Source of the DNA: Negativicutes bacterium
GTDB taxonomy: Bacteria; Bacillota_C; Negativicutes; Acidaminococcales; Acidaminococcaceae
Reading direction: 5' to 3'
Length of the DNA stretch: 39,581 nucleotides
Assembly: GCA_009930275.1 (NCBI GenBank)
Contig: RZYP01000011.1
Location: 1-39,581, forward strand
The notes beneath the pieces are model-generated. The model had not been told where the DNA came from. It was given only the letters and a program-made list of their open reading frames with translations, and did no database searches. This document shows positions 16,557-24,736 of the stretch, in pieces. Numbering within the stretch: position 1 is the stretch's first letter; every line of letters begins with the position of its first letter. A program made the translations under genes and the position numbers.

Positions 16557-19093
16557 CTGTTGTATATTGCGGCTGTATTGGGAATTTTGTACCAATCTTT
16601 ATCGGAAGACCCGCCACTGGTTGCCCAACTTTCAAATTTGGGATAAGAAATTTTTATTGATACCCATTCTATGGGATATTTCACAGATTCCGGGACGGCA
16701 AGACCCCAGATCAGATTATCTTTGGAGGTGTAGGGTTTCAGATTTGAATTGTCATCTGCGATACCGAATTTACTTTTGTCTGCCTTGTCGGTTGCCTGAA
16801 ATCCGGCCAGATGAATTTCCTGCCTTTTAGTCTTATAGCCGCCATTGATGATGAAAACATTAAATTTGTCTATTGAAACTTTTGACCGATCTAAAGGATT
16901 GCTGAAATGAATGCTTAAAGTCACCAGAACCGGAGTTTTATAATTACCCGATACTTTTACCGTATTGGTTATTAAGGGGGACGATTGTCCAAATGCCTCG
17001 TGTGAATCATCAAAAACAGGGATCACCGCATAGGCTTGACCCGCTTCGAGACTGTTAGCCTGACTGAAAATATTTCCGTTAATGCCGGCAGTATTGCTTC
17101 TGGTAATACCACTCACCAACCCGGAAGTCACTCCGTCGAGCTGTATGCCTACACCCAATCTTTTAGATGCGCCCAAAGCCCGCAGGGTCACATTTAAATC
17201 CATCTGCATGACTTTATTGTTTTCGTTGGTGCTGTAAACCGGAGATACATCCAATACCATATCGTTCATATCAAAATCTCCCAGAAAGGGCCAGCTATCC
17301 TCGAAAAGATAGGTTACCACAGATCCTTCATAAATAATTGGGAAAACAGGGTTTGAAGGAGGAGTAGGAGGGGGAGCATTGTTATTACCCCCGTTGTTGC
17401 ATCCGGTTGCAGGAATGATAAGCGATGACCCTCCAATGCCGGCCCATGTAATACCGCTTTGTGTCCAGCGTGTCTTTTTGTTGTCAGTAGTTTCTGCGGG
17501 ATGATCGTAACATTCAATCTCGAAATTACCTTGATAATGAATGATATTTTCATCATTCTTTTGGACATATTCAGCCTTTTTTATTTTTAACAAAGCTTTG
17601 TTGACCCCTATTCCGTAAAACCCGTGACCGCTGTTTTTATTGTTGTCTTTATAAGTGGCCAATGCGGTTACTTCCATCATTGCCGCACTCCCCAATTCAA
17701 CGCGGGTGTTGTTCATTGTCAGAGAAGAGGTCGTAAGAAGACCTCCTTGATTAATATTTAATTTTGCATCTTCTAATTCTAACTTATCATTGACGTTCAA
17801 ATGACAGTTGTTCTGTACTGTGGCCGAACTGGATACAAACATAGTGTTTGTGGTAAAGCTATTGTTATTGGTTAGTACCACATTGCTATTGGTGGCTTGT
17901 GTGTGCCCATCTATGAGTATGGCACCCTCATTTTCCAAGGCACCGTTATCAAATATTAACGATTGTGCGATGATTGAATTGGTATTGGAAATTTTACCGT
18001 TTTTATTACTGATTTTAAGATTCCCGGCAACATCAATAGTTCCGTTATTAGTCATCTTCGCACCTTCCGTAGCAATTTCCAGTTTATTGGTAATGATCAC
18101 ATTATCATTCAATAAATCAGCTTTCGCATTGTTTGTTTTGATCAAATCGCCCACATTGATGTGCCCGTTATTATAGAAAACCGACTTGACATCCAATGCA
18201 TGACACGTCAGTGTCCCTCCTTGTAAAATAATACATTTGCTGTCGGTTGGTACCCCGAAATCCCCGTTTACTCCTAGCGTGCCTGCGACAAAAATGTCTA
18301 CTTTTCCCCACGAGTTTACTTTAGATGTGGTCACCGATCCGCCCGGTAAAATAATTAATTTGCTTCCGTCCGGAATTGGAAGTTCGCCACTTGTAACGTT
18401 TAGCGTGCCACTTACAAAAATATCACCTTTTCCCCAAAAACTTGTCGTGCCGGAAAAATTTCCGTTAATAAGATAAGTCCCATTGTTTAAATTCATGCTT
18501 AAATTGCCGCTTGTTTGGGTGATTGTCATATAAGTTTCCGGTAATGCGGGAAGAGAATACTTGTCGGTAGTAGCCCTAAATGAGTAACCTAGGGTTGTTT
18601 CATTCTCAGTTTGCGCAGAGGAAAAGCGGGTGGTTACACCAACCGTTGTAAAAGTGTAATTCACAGACGAAGAGGAAATATTCACCGGCGCGATTGTTTT
18701 CCTTCCTGTGGGATTGGTCTCCTGAATATAAATTGTTTCAACCGTTTTGGGTAAAACCACAGAAGTAGTATAATCTTTGTTTAATTTGGCTACTCCCTTA
18801 TCTAACAAGATTGCATTTTCATTAAAGATCGGGTTGCTATCGAACAACTCCACAATGTAATAATAAGCACCATTATACTGATCATCTACTTTCACGCTTA
18901 CATTTACAGTATGCATGGTAGCCCAGTCGAAACCGGGAGGAACCGTTACACTATCACCAAATAAGGAAGATCCATTTACCGGCTTATCTTTGGGCTCCTG
19001 GTAATAATCCACTTCACATCCGGAAAACATGAAAATAGTAGTAAAGAAAGTCAGAATCAACGTGAAAAAAAACGGACTAATCTTTGTTCTCAT
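16553..19093 (-). CDS. LruC-domain lipoprotein with beta-solenoid-like repeats
   Basis: An 846-residue lipoprotein: signal core FFFTLILTFFTTIFMFSG with the lipid Cys at residue 26. Residues about 50-150 look like a beta-sandwich. From about 205 to 470, short Asn/Thr/Val-rich turns repeat (LNVTSG, ILPGGSVTTS, NNGTIDVAGNL, NEGAILIDG), as in beta-solenoids. Two near-identical units start at WGKGDIFVSGTLNV (about 220) and WGKVDIFVAGTLGV (about 262). The C-terminus from about 590 has the LruC (DUF4842) motif YLFEDSWPFLGDFDMNDMVLD. It probably sits on the cell surface. It is the first gene of the polysaccharide operon and shares ATGA with the response regulator. Function is unknown; matrix anchoring is a guess. 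Confidence 0.82.
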   Translation of the reverse strand: MRTKISPFFFTLILTFFTTIFMFSGCEVDYYQEPKDKPVNGSSLFGDSVTVPPGFDWATMHTVNVSVKVDDQYNGAYYYIVELFDSNPIFNENAILLDKGVAKLNKDYTTSVVLPKTVETIYIQETNPTGRKTIAPVNISSSSVNYTFTTVGVTTRFSSAQTENETTLGYSFRATTDKYSLPALPETYMTITQTSGNLSMNLNNGTYLINGNFSGTTSFWGKGDIFVSGTLNVTSGELPIPDGSKLIILPGGSVTTSKVNSWGKVDIFVAGTLGVNGDFGVPTDSKCIILQGGTLTCHALDVKSVFYNNGHINVGDLIKTNNAKADLLNDNVIITNKLEIATEGAKMTNNGTIDVAGNLKISNKNGKISNTNSIIAQSLIFDNGALENEGAILIDGHTQATNSNVVLTNNNSFTTNTMFVSSSATVQNNCHLNVNDKLELEDAKLNINQGGLLTTSSLTMNNTRVELGSAAMMEVTALATYKDNNKNSGHGFYGIGVNKALLKIKKAEYVQKNDENIIHYQGNFEIECYDHPAETTDNKKTRWTQSGITWAGIGGSSLIIPATGCNNGGNNNAPPPTPPSNPVFPIIYEGSVVTYLFEDSWPFLGDFDMNDMVLDVSPVYSTNENNKVMQMDLNVTLRALGASKRLGVGIQLDGVTSGLVSGITRSNTAGINGNIFSQANSLEAGQAYAVIPVFDDSHEAFGQSSPLITNTVKVSGNYKTPVLVTLSIHFSNPLDRSKVSIDKFNVFIINGGYKTKRQEIHLAGFQATDKADKSKFGIADDNSNLKPYTSKDNLIWGLAVPESVKYPIEWVSIKISYPKFESWATSGGSSDKDWYKIPNTAAIYNR

Positions 19094-19118
19094 TTTTTAT
19101 AATTGTTTATTTGCGACA

Positions 19119-19126
19119 CAAAATTA
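19119..19126 (-). promoter_or_regulatory. Second -7 box before LruC lipoprotein gene
   Basis: The minus strand reads TAATTTTG here, an exact TAnnTTTG. No TTG or TTTG is found at the proper distance upstream, so it is weaker than the box at 19258. It would give a leader of about 20 nt. Confidence 0.4.
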
Positions 19127-19137
19127 CACTTATCAGA

Positions 19138-19185
19138 CACCGATATAGCCGGAAAGAGCATCACGCAATAATCCTCACCGATATA
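19138..19185. repeat. Paired 10-mer direct repeat in operon leader
   Basis: The sequence caccgatata occurs at 19138-19147 and again at 19176-19185, 38 nt apart. It lies in the predicted leader of the polysaccharide operon and just upstream of the second -7 box. It could be an operator pair for that promoter; only two copies exist, so this is a weak call. Confidence 0.4.
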
Positions 19186-19257
19186 TCTCCGCATACAGTT
19201 TATGAATCGTACCCATTCTTTTCAAAAAATATTATATCAAACGTGCTGTAAAACACA

Positions 19258-19290
19258 CAAAAGTACTACAAATTTCAGACTTTATACAAA
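19258..19290 (-). promoter_or_regulatory. Predicted promoter of polysaccharide operon
   Basis: On the minus strand TTTG (19290-19287) is followed after 21 nt by TACTTTTG (19265-19258), an exact match to the Bacteroidota -33/-7 pattern. Transcription would start near 19251, leaving a leader of about 158 nt before the lipoprotein start codon. It is the best promoter seen for the whole 19-kb minus-strand cluster. Confidence 0.65.
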
Positions 19291-19538
19291 AAAACTAATA
19301 GTTAACATTATTTAGCTAAGTTAGTTTATTTATTAATATTCCAGTGTATTTTATAAAAAGTATCCCCTCTATATCAGGAGATAACATTATATAGAATGAT
19401 TCTTTTTTTTATTTTTAAACATTCTTGCGACGGTCGAAAGAACGCTTGCTTGTCCTTTTTTTGAAATTCATCAAAATAAAGGCAGGTAAAGTTGCAATAT
19501 TCGGTACAATAACCAGAATTGCTATCAAACTAAAAGTA

Positions 19539-20774
19539 TTACATAGATACAACAGCGAAAAGTTTGGTGATTCGCTCGATGCCCTCGACCAACCTGTCAA
19601 TCTCTTCTTTTGTATTGTAAAAGGCAAAGGATGCCCGCACGTTGCCATCAATTCCCAATACCCGCATCAACGGTTCGGCACAGTGGTGGCCGGTGCGTAC
19701 GGCAATACCCATCTTATCGAGTAGCGTGCCCATGTCGTAGGGGTGAATACCTTCCACAAGAAAAGAGATCACGCTGCTTTTTTCGTCGGCGGTTCCAAGA
19801 ATTCGAAGTCGGGGAATGGCAAGCATCCGTTCCGTGGCGTATTGCAACAACTTATGCTCATATGCGGCAATATTTTTCAACCCAATGGAGGAAACGTAGT
19901 CCAAAGCGGTAGCCAGGGCAGTCGTACCCACGAAATCGGGTGTTCCTGCCTCAAATTTAAACGGAAGCCTGTTGAAGGTTGTCCTCTCAAACGAAACACT
20001 GGCAATCATCTCCCCCCCCCCCTGATAGGGAGGCAGGGCATTCAGCCATTTTTCTTTTCCGTACAGCACACCCACTCCGGTAGGGCCATAGACCTTGTGG
20101 GAGGAAAAAGCAAGAAAGTCGCAATCAATTTGTTGAACGTCCACCTCACAATGCTGCACGCTCTGGGCTGCATCTATTAAAACAGGGATATCATGTCTGT
20201 GGGCTGTCGCTACGATTTTTTGAACCGGATTGATTGTGCCCAGCACATTCGAAATATGGGTTATCGCAATAATTTTGGTACGCGGTGTGATCAGCCTTTC
20301 AAATTCATCCAGAAGTAATTCACCTTTTTCATTGATCGGAGCCACCCTGAGTTTCAATCCGAAGATATCCGCCTGCAACTGCCAGGGTACGATATTGGAA
20401 TGATGCTCCATGGCAGTGATCAGTATCTCATCGCCTTCCCGGCAGAAGGTACGGCAATAAGAGGATGCTACCAGATTAATCGACTCAGTAGCACCGCGCG
20501 TGAAGACGATCTCATTTTCGGATGCAGCATTTATAAACCGTGCCACCGTCCGTCGTGCTGCCTCGTGTTCATCCGTGGCGGCCTGGCTCAGGAAATGCAC
20601 TCCCCTGTGCACATTAGCGTTTACGGTTGAATACATTCCTGTAATCTTATCCATCACACATTGTGGCTTCTGCGTGGTTGCCGCATTGTCGAGATAAACC
20701 AGCGGCTTGCCGTATACCTCGCGTGAGAGGATCGGAAAGTCGGCCCGTATCTTATATATATCCAGTTCTTTCAA
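19539..20774 (-). CDS. sufS: Cysteine desulfurase SufS
   Basis: A 411-residue group II cysteine desulfurase that takes sulfur from cysteine for Fe-S cluster assembly. The PLP lysine is K227 in LAFSSHKVYGPTGVGVLYG. Other marks are the N-terminal DNAATTQKP, AMEHHSNIVPW (H124), DAAQSVQH near 201, PPYQGGGEMI near 248-257 and the catalytic C365 in RTGHHCAEPLM. The frame starts with TTG at 20774; no in-frame ATG is found upstream before a TAG at 20105+700, and the next Met is at residue 41, after the conserved N-terminus. The GGG motif is coded by a run of 11 G. It is the last gene of the sufC-sufD-sufS group, 59 nt after sufD. No SufE or SufU partner is adjacent. Confidence 0.95.
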   Translation of the reverse strand: MKELDIYKIRADFPILSREVYGKPLVYLDNAATTQKPQCVMDKITGMYSTVNANVHRGVHFLSQAATDEHEAARRTVARFINAASENEIVFTRGATESINLVASSYCRTFCREGDEILITAMEHHSNIVPWQLQADIFGLKLRVAPINEKGELLLDEFERLITPRTKIIAITHISNVLGTINPVQKIVATAHRHDIPVLIDAAQSVQHCEVDVQQIDCDFLAFSSHKVYGPTGVGVLYGKEKWLNALPPYQGGGEMIASVSFERTTFNRLPFKFEAGTPDFVGTTALATALDYVSSIGLKNIAAYEHKLLQYATERMLAIPRLRILGTADEKSSVISFLVEGIHPYDMGTLLDKMGIAVRTGHHCAEPLMRVLGIDGNVRASFAFYNTKEEIDRLVEGIERITKLFAVVSM

Positions 20775-20833
20775 TTGTTTATAATCTGCAGTCAGTATCC
20801 TGCGCTAACTTGTCAATCAATAATTACTAATTC

Positions 20834-22174
20834 TCATTTGCATACGTTACAATTCCCGCAACGCATCAACTCGCCCCGGAAACGCTTGTTGATCAAGCTC
20901 GTCAGTCGTTCCTGCAAACTTTCTATGCGCACCATGTCTACCACATCACGCGTAAAGGCCACCATCAGGAGAAGGCGTGCCTCTTCCTTGTCGATACCAC
21001 GTGCGCGCATATAGAAGAGTGCCTCCTCGTCGAGCTGCCCTGTGGTGAGGCCGTGGGAACATTTGACATCATCGGCATAAATCTCAAGCTGCGGCTTGGA
21101 AAACATCTGTGCTGAATCTGAGGTCAGCAAGTTACGATTATTCTGATATGCCATCGTCTTCTGCGCGTCTTTCTCCACCTGAATCTTGCCGCAAAAGACA
21201 CCTGTTGCCTGATCGTTCAGCACGTTTTTAAACAATTCATTACTCATGCAATTGGGAGTGAGATGATCGAGAAAAGCGAAATTGTCAATGTGCTGTTTCT
21301 TGTCGCAGATGGCCAGACCTCCGGCATGTGCCTCGGCATGTTCTCCAAGGAGCCGGAAACGATAGTTGTTTCGTGTATATCCGTTGTGTAGCGTGATACT
21401 GCTTGTCACCACGTTGGAATGGCCTCTCTGCTCGCTAAACAGGTTGTTGAGCCGGGTCACCTTTTCTGAGTTTTCTTCAAGCTCGTATATATCCACCTGG
21501 GCAGAAGCACCAGCAAAGACTTCAGTCACCTGGGTCACCACAAAATGAATATCATCCACGGTATGGTCGCATATCAACAGCTTCACCTGGGCATTTTCTT
21601 CGGCGATAATCAGAATTCTCCTGTTCACGCTCAGGTCAACCCCTCCCCTCAGGATGTTGATGAGCTGCAATGGTTTTTCCAGGATCACATTTTTGGGTAC
21701 GTATACCACAAAACCGTCCTGGGCAAACATGGTGTTATAGGCCACCACGCCGTTGTCGCTGTAATCGGCTATTTGGGCATAATGCGTTGTAAATTGTTCG
21801 GGAAATAATTCCGAAAAACGTTGCAAGCTACCTGCGAAAACACCTTCCGGTAATATTTCGGAGGGCTGGAAACGGTCGTAGTATCTGTCGTTGATCAAGA
21901 AATAAAGATGCGTGGAGAGATTGGGTACATCGCATTTGAAAGCATCATAGGGATTCACCGGGATGTCTATGTTCCGAAGATTCAGTCCCAGGTCACCTTC
22001 GAAAGTACGCACGATGTTGGAATGCTTGTACTCTTCCTGCTTTGAAGTGGGAAAGCCAATCTGTTTGAACTTTTCCAGTGCGGCATCTCTGTGCAGGTTC
22101 ATTCCTTTTACCGAATGGCCATCGAGCTCCCCCCGGAACTGGGTAAACAGATCTATATATTGTTGTTCTATCAT
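20834..22174 (-). CDS. sufD: Fe-S cluster assembly protein SufD
   Basis: A 446-residue SufB/SufD-family protein. The C-terminal half carries the parallel beta-helix core and the conserved segment DVKCSHGLTTGQLDEEALFYMRARGI with C372 and H374. The N-terminal helical part (about 1-60, with FPTSKQEEYKHSN) and total length fit SufD rather than the longer SufB. The tail is unusual: C439, C442 and C445 form a CxxCxxC motif in MRCGNCNVCK. It probably acts in the SufBCD scaffold complex in the cytoplasm. It starts 24 nt after sufC. Because sufB is not adjacent, a check that this is not a SufB substitute is reasonable. Confidence 0.9.
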   Translation of the reverse strand: MIEQQYIDLFTQFRGELDGHSVKGMNLHRDAALEKFKQIGFPTSKQEEYKHSNIVRTFEGDLGLNLRNIDIPVNPYDAFKCDVPNLSTHLYFLINDRYYDRFQPSEILPEGVFAGSLQRFSELFPEQFTTHYAQIADYSDNGVVAYNTMFAQDGFVVYVPKNVILEKPLQLINILRGGVDLSVNRRILIIAEENAQVKLLICDHTVDDIHFVVTQVTEVFAGASAQVDIYELEENSEKVTRLNNLFSEQRGHSNVVTSSITLHNGYTRNNYRFRLLGEHAEAHAGGLAICDKKQHIDNFAFLDHLTPNCMSNELFKNVLNDQATGVFCGKIQVEKDAQKTMAYQNNRNLLTSDSAQMFSKPQLEIYADDVKCSHGLTTGQLDEEALFYMRARGIDKEEARLLLMVAFTRDVVDMVRIESLQERLTSLINKRFRGELMRCGNCNVCK

Positions 22175-22198
22175 TTTATTTGAATTACAGATGATGGA

Positions 22199-22951
22199 TC
22201 AGGGATTAATCAACCAATCATAGCCCCTCTTTTCCAGTTCAAGGGCCAAATCCGGCCCGCCGGAACGAAGAATTTTCCCCGCGTAAAGCACATGCACATA
22301 GTCAGGCTTGATATACTCAAGCAAACGCTGGTAGTGCGTGATGACGATGGTTGCGTTCTCTTTGGTCTGTAGCTTGTTCACACCTCCAGCCACAACCCTG
22401 AGTGCGTCGATGTCGAGGCCTGAATCGGTTTCATCGAGTATAGCCAGCTGTGGATTAAGCATCGCGAGCTGGAATATCTCATTTTTCTTTTTCTCGCCCC
22501 CCGAAAAGCCTTCGTTCACCGAGCGACTTACCAGCTGGCTGTCCATGCCCAACAGCTCTCGTTTATCGCGCATCAGCTTCAGGAAGTCGGATGCCGAAAT
22601 GGGCTCCTCGCCCCGATATTTTCGTTGCTCATTCACCGCAGCACGCATGAAGTTGACCATGCTCACGCCGGGAATCTCTACCGGATACTGAAAACTAAGA
22701 AATAGACCTTCACGGGCACGATCTTCGGGTTCCATCTCCAGCAGGTCTTTGTCGTTAAACAGAATTTGACCACGTGTCACTTCAAACTTGGGGTTTCCTG
22801 CCAGCACCGAGGCAAGGGTACTTTTACCGGAGCCGTTGGGGCCCATCACTGCATGCACTTCGCCTTGATTAACTTCCAGATTCACACCTTTCAGAATCTC
22901 TTTCTCTTCCACGATTGCGTGCAGGTTCTTTATTTTTAACATACTAGCCAT
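22199..22951 (-). CDS. sufC: Fe-S cluster assembly ATPase SufC
   Basis: A 250-residue ABC-type ATPase without a membrane partner. Walker A is GPNGSGKS at 37-44, the signature is FSGGEKKK near 149, and Walker B is LAILDETDSGLDIDALR near 169, with the DETDSGLD form typical of SufC. The conserved His of the switch is in IVITHYQRLLEY. It powers cluster assembly on the SufBCD scaffold. A second ATG 9 nt downstream (MLKIKN) is also possible. The gene heads the visible suf group, with 129 nt of non-coding sequence before it and mlaF beyond, so it probably has its own promoter, although no exact -7 box was found. Confidence 0.95.
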   Translation of the reverse strand: MASMLKIKNLHAIVEEKEILKGVNLEVNQGEVHAVMGPNGSGKSTLASVLAGNPKFEVTRGQILFNDKDLLEMEPEDRAREGLFLSFQYPVEIPGVSMVNFMRAAVNEQRKYRGEEPISASDFLKLMRDKRELLGMDSQLVSRSVNEGFSGGEKKKNEIFQLAMLNPQLAILDETDSGLDIDALRVVAGGVNKLQTKENATIVITHYQRLLEYIKPDYVHVLYAGKILRSGGPDLALELEKRGYDWLINP

Positions 22952-23061
22952 GTTGATTTTTTGAAATTATATCAGCGGCGATCACATCATCCGCCAGAAA
23001 AAATTGCTTTATTTATATGATTATATTGTTTGCAGGAAGTATTCTCGCCCCTGCATAACAA

Positions 23062-23073
23062 CCATTGCAATGG
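23062..23073. repeat. 12-bp perfect palindrome between mlaF and sufC
   Basis: The sequence ccattgcaatgg is its own reverse complement. It lies just past the mlaF stop and about 110 nt upstream of the sufC start. It could be an operator for the suf genes or part of an mlaF end structure; there is no T-run next to it. Chance occurrence is possible. Confidence 0.35.
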
Positions 23074-23080
23074 ATTTGTT

Positions 23081-23875
23081 CTATTTATTTATTCTCTCCT
23101 GATTTCCATCTTCTGAAATGATATCTTCGGCTTCCTTGATCTTTTTAAAGAGATCCGATGCGAAAACAAAATCGTTGAGTTTTTCATTATCCGCATCCAT
23201 TACTTCCGTCTTCGACCCCTCCCATTCTTTGATACCTTCGTTGATAAAAATCACATTATCTCCGATATTGATCACAGAGTTCATATCGTGCGAAACCACC
23301 ACGGTGGTCATTCCAAAGTCGGCGGTGATGTCCTGTATCAGTTCATCGATCAGTTGTGCCGTTTTCGGGTCGAGACCCGAGTTGGGCTCATCACAAAAGA
23401 GATACTTGGGGTTCAGTGCGATGGCTCTCGCAATAGCAACCCGCTTTTTCATCCCTCCGCTGATCTCCGACGGATAGAGGGGAGCCGCATCCAGCAGGTT
23501 TACGCGCTCCAGGCAGAACTCGGCCCGTTTGCGGCGCTCCCGCTTATTTTTTCTCGAAAACATCTCCAGGGGAAACATAACATTCTCGAGCACCGTGCGG
23601 GAGTCGAAAAGAGCGGCACCCTGAAAGAGCATTCCTATATCACGGCGCAAACGCCGAATCTCCCGCGATTTCATGCCGGTGAATTTGCGGCTATCGTACC
23701 ATATGTCACCCGAGGTAGGTGAAATTAGCCCAACAAGGCACTTCAAAAGGACAGTTTTGCCAGATCCACTCTTCCCAATAATCATGTTGACCACCCCTTT
23801 TTGAAAGGTGGTATTGATGTTGTCGAGGACCAGCTTTCCATCGAACTCCTTCGTCAGATTTTTTATCTCTATCAT
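23081..23875 (-). CDS. mlaF: ABC transporter ATP-binding protein, MlaF-like
   Basis: A 264-residue ABC ATPase. Walker A is GKSGSGKT at 34-41, Q-loop LFQGAALFDSRTVLENV near 83-99, signature SGGMKKRVAIARAIAL near 138, Walker B FCDEPNSGLDPKT near 159 and H-loop VVVSHDMNSV. The SGGMKKR and FDSRTV elements are typical of MlaF, the ATPase of phospholipid transport that keeps outer-membrane lipid asymmetry. It starts 11 nt after the permease gene mlaE, so the pair is an operon. No MCE/MlaD protein gene is found beside it in this window, so the substrate-binding part must be encoded elsewhere. Confidence 0.88.
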   Translation of the reverse strand: MIEIKNLTKEFDGKLVLDNINTTFQKGVVNMIIGKSGSGKTVLLKCLVGLISPTSGDIWYDSRKFTGMKSREIRRLRRDIGMLFQGAALFDSRTVLENVMFPLEMFSRKNKRERRKRAEFCLERVNLLDAAPLYPSEISGGMKKRVAIARAIALNPKYLFCDEPNSGLDPKTAQLIDELIQDITADFGMTTVVVSHDMNSVINIGDNVIFINEGIKEWEGSKTEVMDADNEKLNDFVFASDLFKKIKEAEDIISEDGNQERINK

Positions 23876-23886
23876 ACCGGAACTTT

Positions 23887-24636
23887 TTATCCCAAAGCCA
23901 GCTGTGTGAACAACAGGTCGGTAACGAGTATCAGCACACTGTTGATTACCACTGAATTGGTACTGGCCTGACCCACCTCCAGCGCTCCTCCTTTGGCGGT
24001 ATAACCGTAATAAGCCGCTACCGATGCGATGATAAAACCAAACAACATCGATTTTAAAATGGAATACCAGATGAACGATTCACGAAAAAATGCCTGAATA
24101 CCATAGACATAGGTCTCAACAGAAGGTGTACCCAGTACCATGCAGATGATGTAACCCCCAAAAAGACCCATGAACATGCTGAAAATCACCAGCACCGGCA
24201 TGAAAGCCACGAAAGAAGCCACCTTGGGAAGGATGAGATAATTCGCAGAGTTCACGCCCATGATGTCGAGTGCATCAATTTGTTCGGTAATCCGCATCGT
24301 TCCGATTTCAGAAGCCACGTTCGATCCTACTTTACCCGAAAGGATGAGACACATAATGGTGGAAGAAAACTCCAGTAAGATGATCTCGCGAGAGACCACC
24401 CCCACCGTAAAACGTGGCAACATGGGCGAATCGATGTTCAATGCAATTTGCAGCACGATCACCGCTCCAATGAAAAAGGAGATGATGATAACAATCCAGA
24501 TGGAGTTCACACCCAGTGTGTAGATCCCTTTCATGAATTCCTTCATAAACTCCCTCATTCGGTCAGGTACCGACAACACCCTGCGCATCAATAACGCGTA
24601 TTCGCCAACATCTTCTAAAGAACGGATTAAATTCAT
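23887..24636 (-). CDS. mlaE: MlaE-type ABC transporter permease
   Basis: A permease of about 249 residues with 5-6 membrane segments. The family pattern is clear: SFFIGAVIVLQIALNI near the first helix, then GVVSREIILLEFSSTIMCLILSGKVGSNVASEIGTMRITEQIDALDIMGVNSANYLILPKV, and LKSMLFGFIIASVAAYYGYTAKGGALEVGQAST near the end. It forms the membrane channel of the Mla phospholipid system with MlaF. The ATG at 24636 is chosen. A longer frame begins with TTG at 24666, which is inside the -7 box at 24664-24671 and so upstream of the probable transcription start. It is divergent from the metallopeptidase gene. Confidence 0.9.
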   Translation of the reverse strand: MNLIRSLEDVGEYALLMRRVLSVPDRMREFMKEFMKGIYTLGVNSIWIVIIISFFIGAVIVLQIALNIDSPMLPRFTVGVVSREIILLEFSSTIMCLILSGKVGSNVASEIGTMRITEQIDALDIMGVNSANYLILPKVASFVAFMPVLVIFSMFMGLFGGYIICMVLGTPSVETYVYGIQAFFRESFIWYSILKSMLFGFIIASVAAYYGYTAKGGALEVGQASTNSVVINSVLILVTDLLFTQLALG

Positions 24637-24663
24637 GTGGCTTGTTCGTTCAAAATATTTGTA

Positions 24664-24671
24664 CAAAGATA
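24664..24671 (-). promoter_or_regulatory. -7 box of mlaE-mlaF promoter
   Basis: The minus strand reads TATCTTTG, an exact TAnnTTTG. Transcription would begin near 24657, leaving about 20 nt before the ATG at 24636. No good -33 element is at the expected distance. Confidence 0.55.
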
Positions 24672-24724
24672 ATTTTTTTATTCGATTGCTGCTAAAAACA
24701 AATCGGTTACTGTTTTAAAAATTG

Positions 24725-24732
24725 TAATTTTG
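24725..24732 (+). promoter_or_regulatory. -7 box of YgjP-like gene
   Basis: The plus strand reads TAATTTTG, an exact TAnnTTTG, ending only 4 nt before the ATG at 24737. The usual distance from the box to the start site would place transcription start at or next to the A of ATG, suggesting a leaderless message. The -33 site is not clear. Confidence 0.5.
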
Positions 24733-24736
24733 CCGG

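Larger units (their letters stand above)
19094..19538. other. 445-nt intergenic region: suf operon end and polysaccharide operon leader
   Basis: This AT-rich stretch separates the sufS stop from the start of the LruC lipoprotein gene. It holds the minus-strand promoter at 19258-19290, a second minus-strand -7 box at 19119-19126, and two copies of the 10-mer caccgatata at 19138-19147 and 19176-19185. The part from about 19300 to 19538 shows no convincing gene or RNA. A 78-codon minus-strand frame there mostly overlaps sufS in another frame and was not accepted. Confidence 0.6.

Noticed and set aside
16557..16595. Extended start of the response regulator
   Set aside because: It needs a TTG start and a longer overlap with the lipoprotein gene; the ATG at 16556 with ATGA overlap is better.
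19415..19651. 78-codon minus-strand frame near the sufS end
   Set aside because: About half overlaps sufS in another frame, and no protein features are seen.
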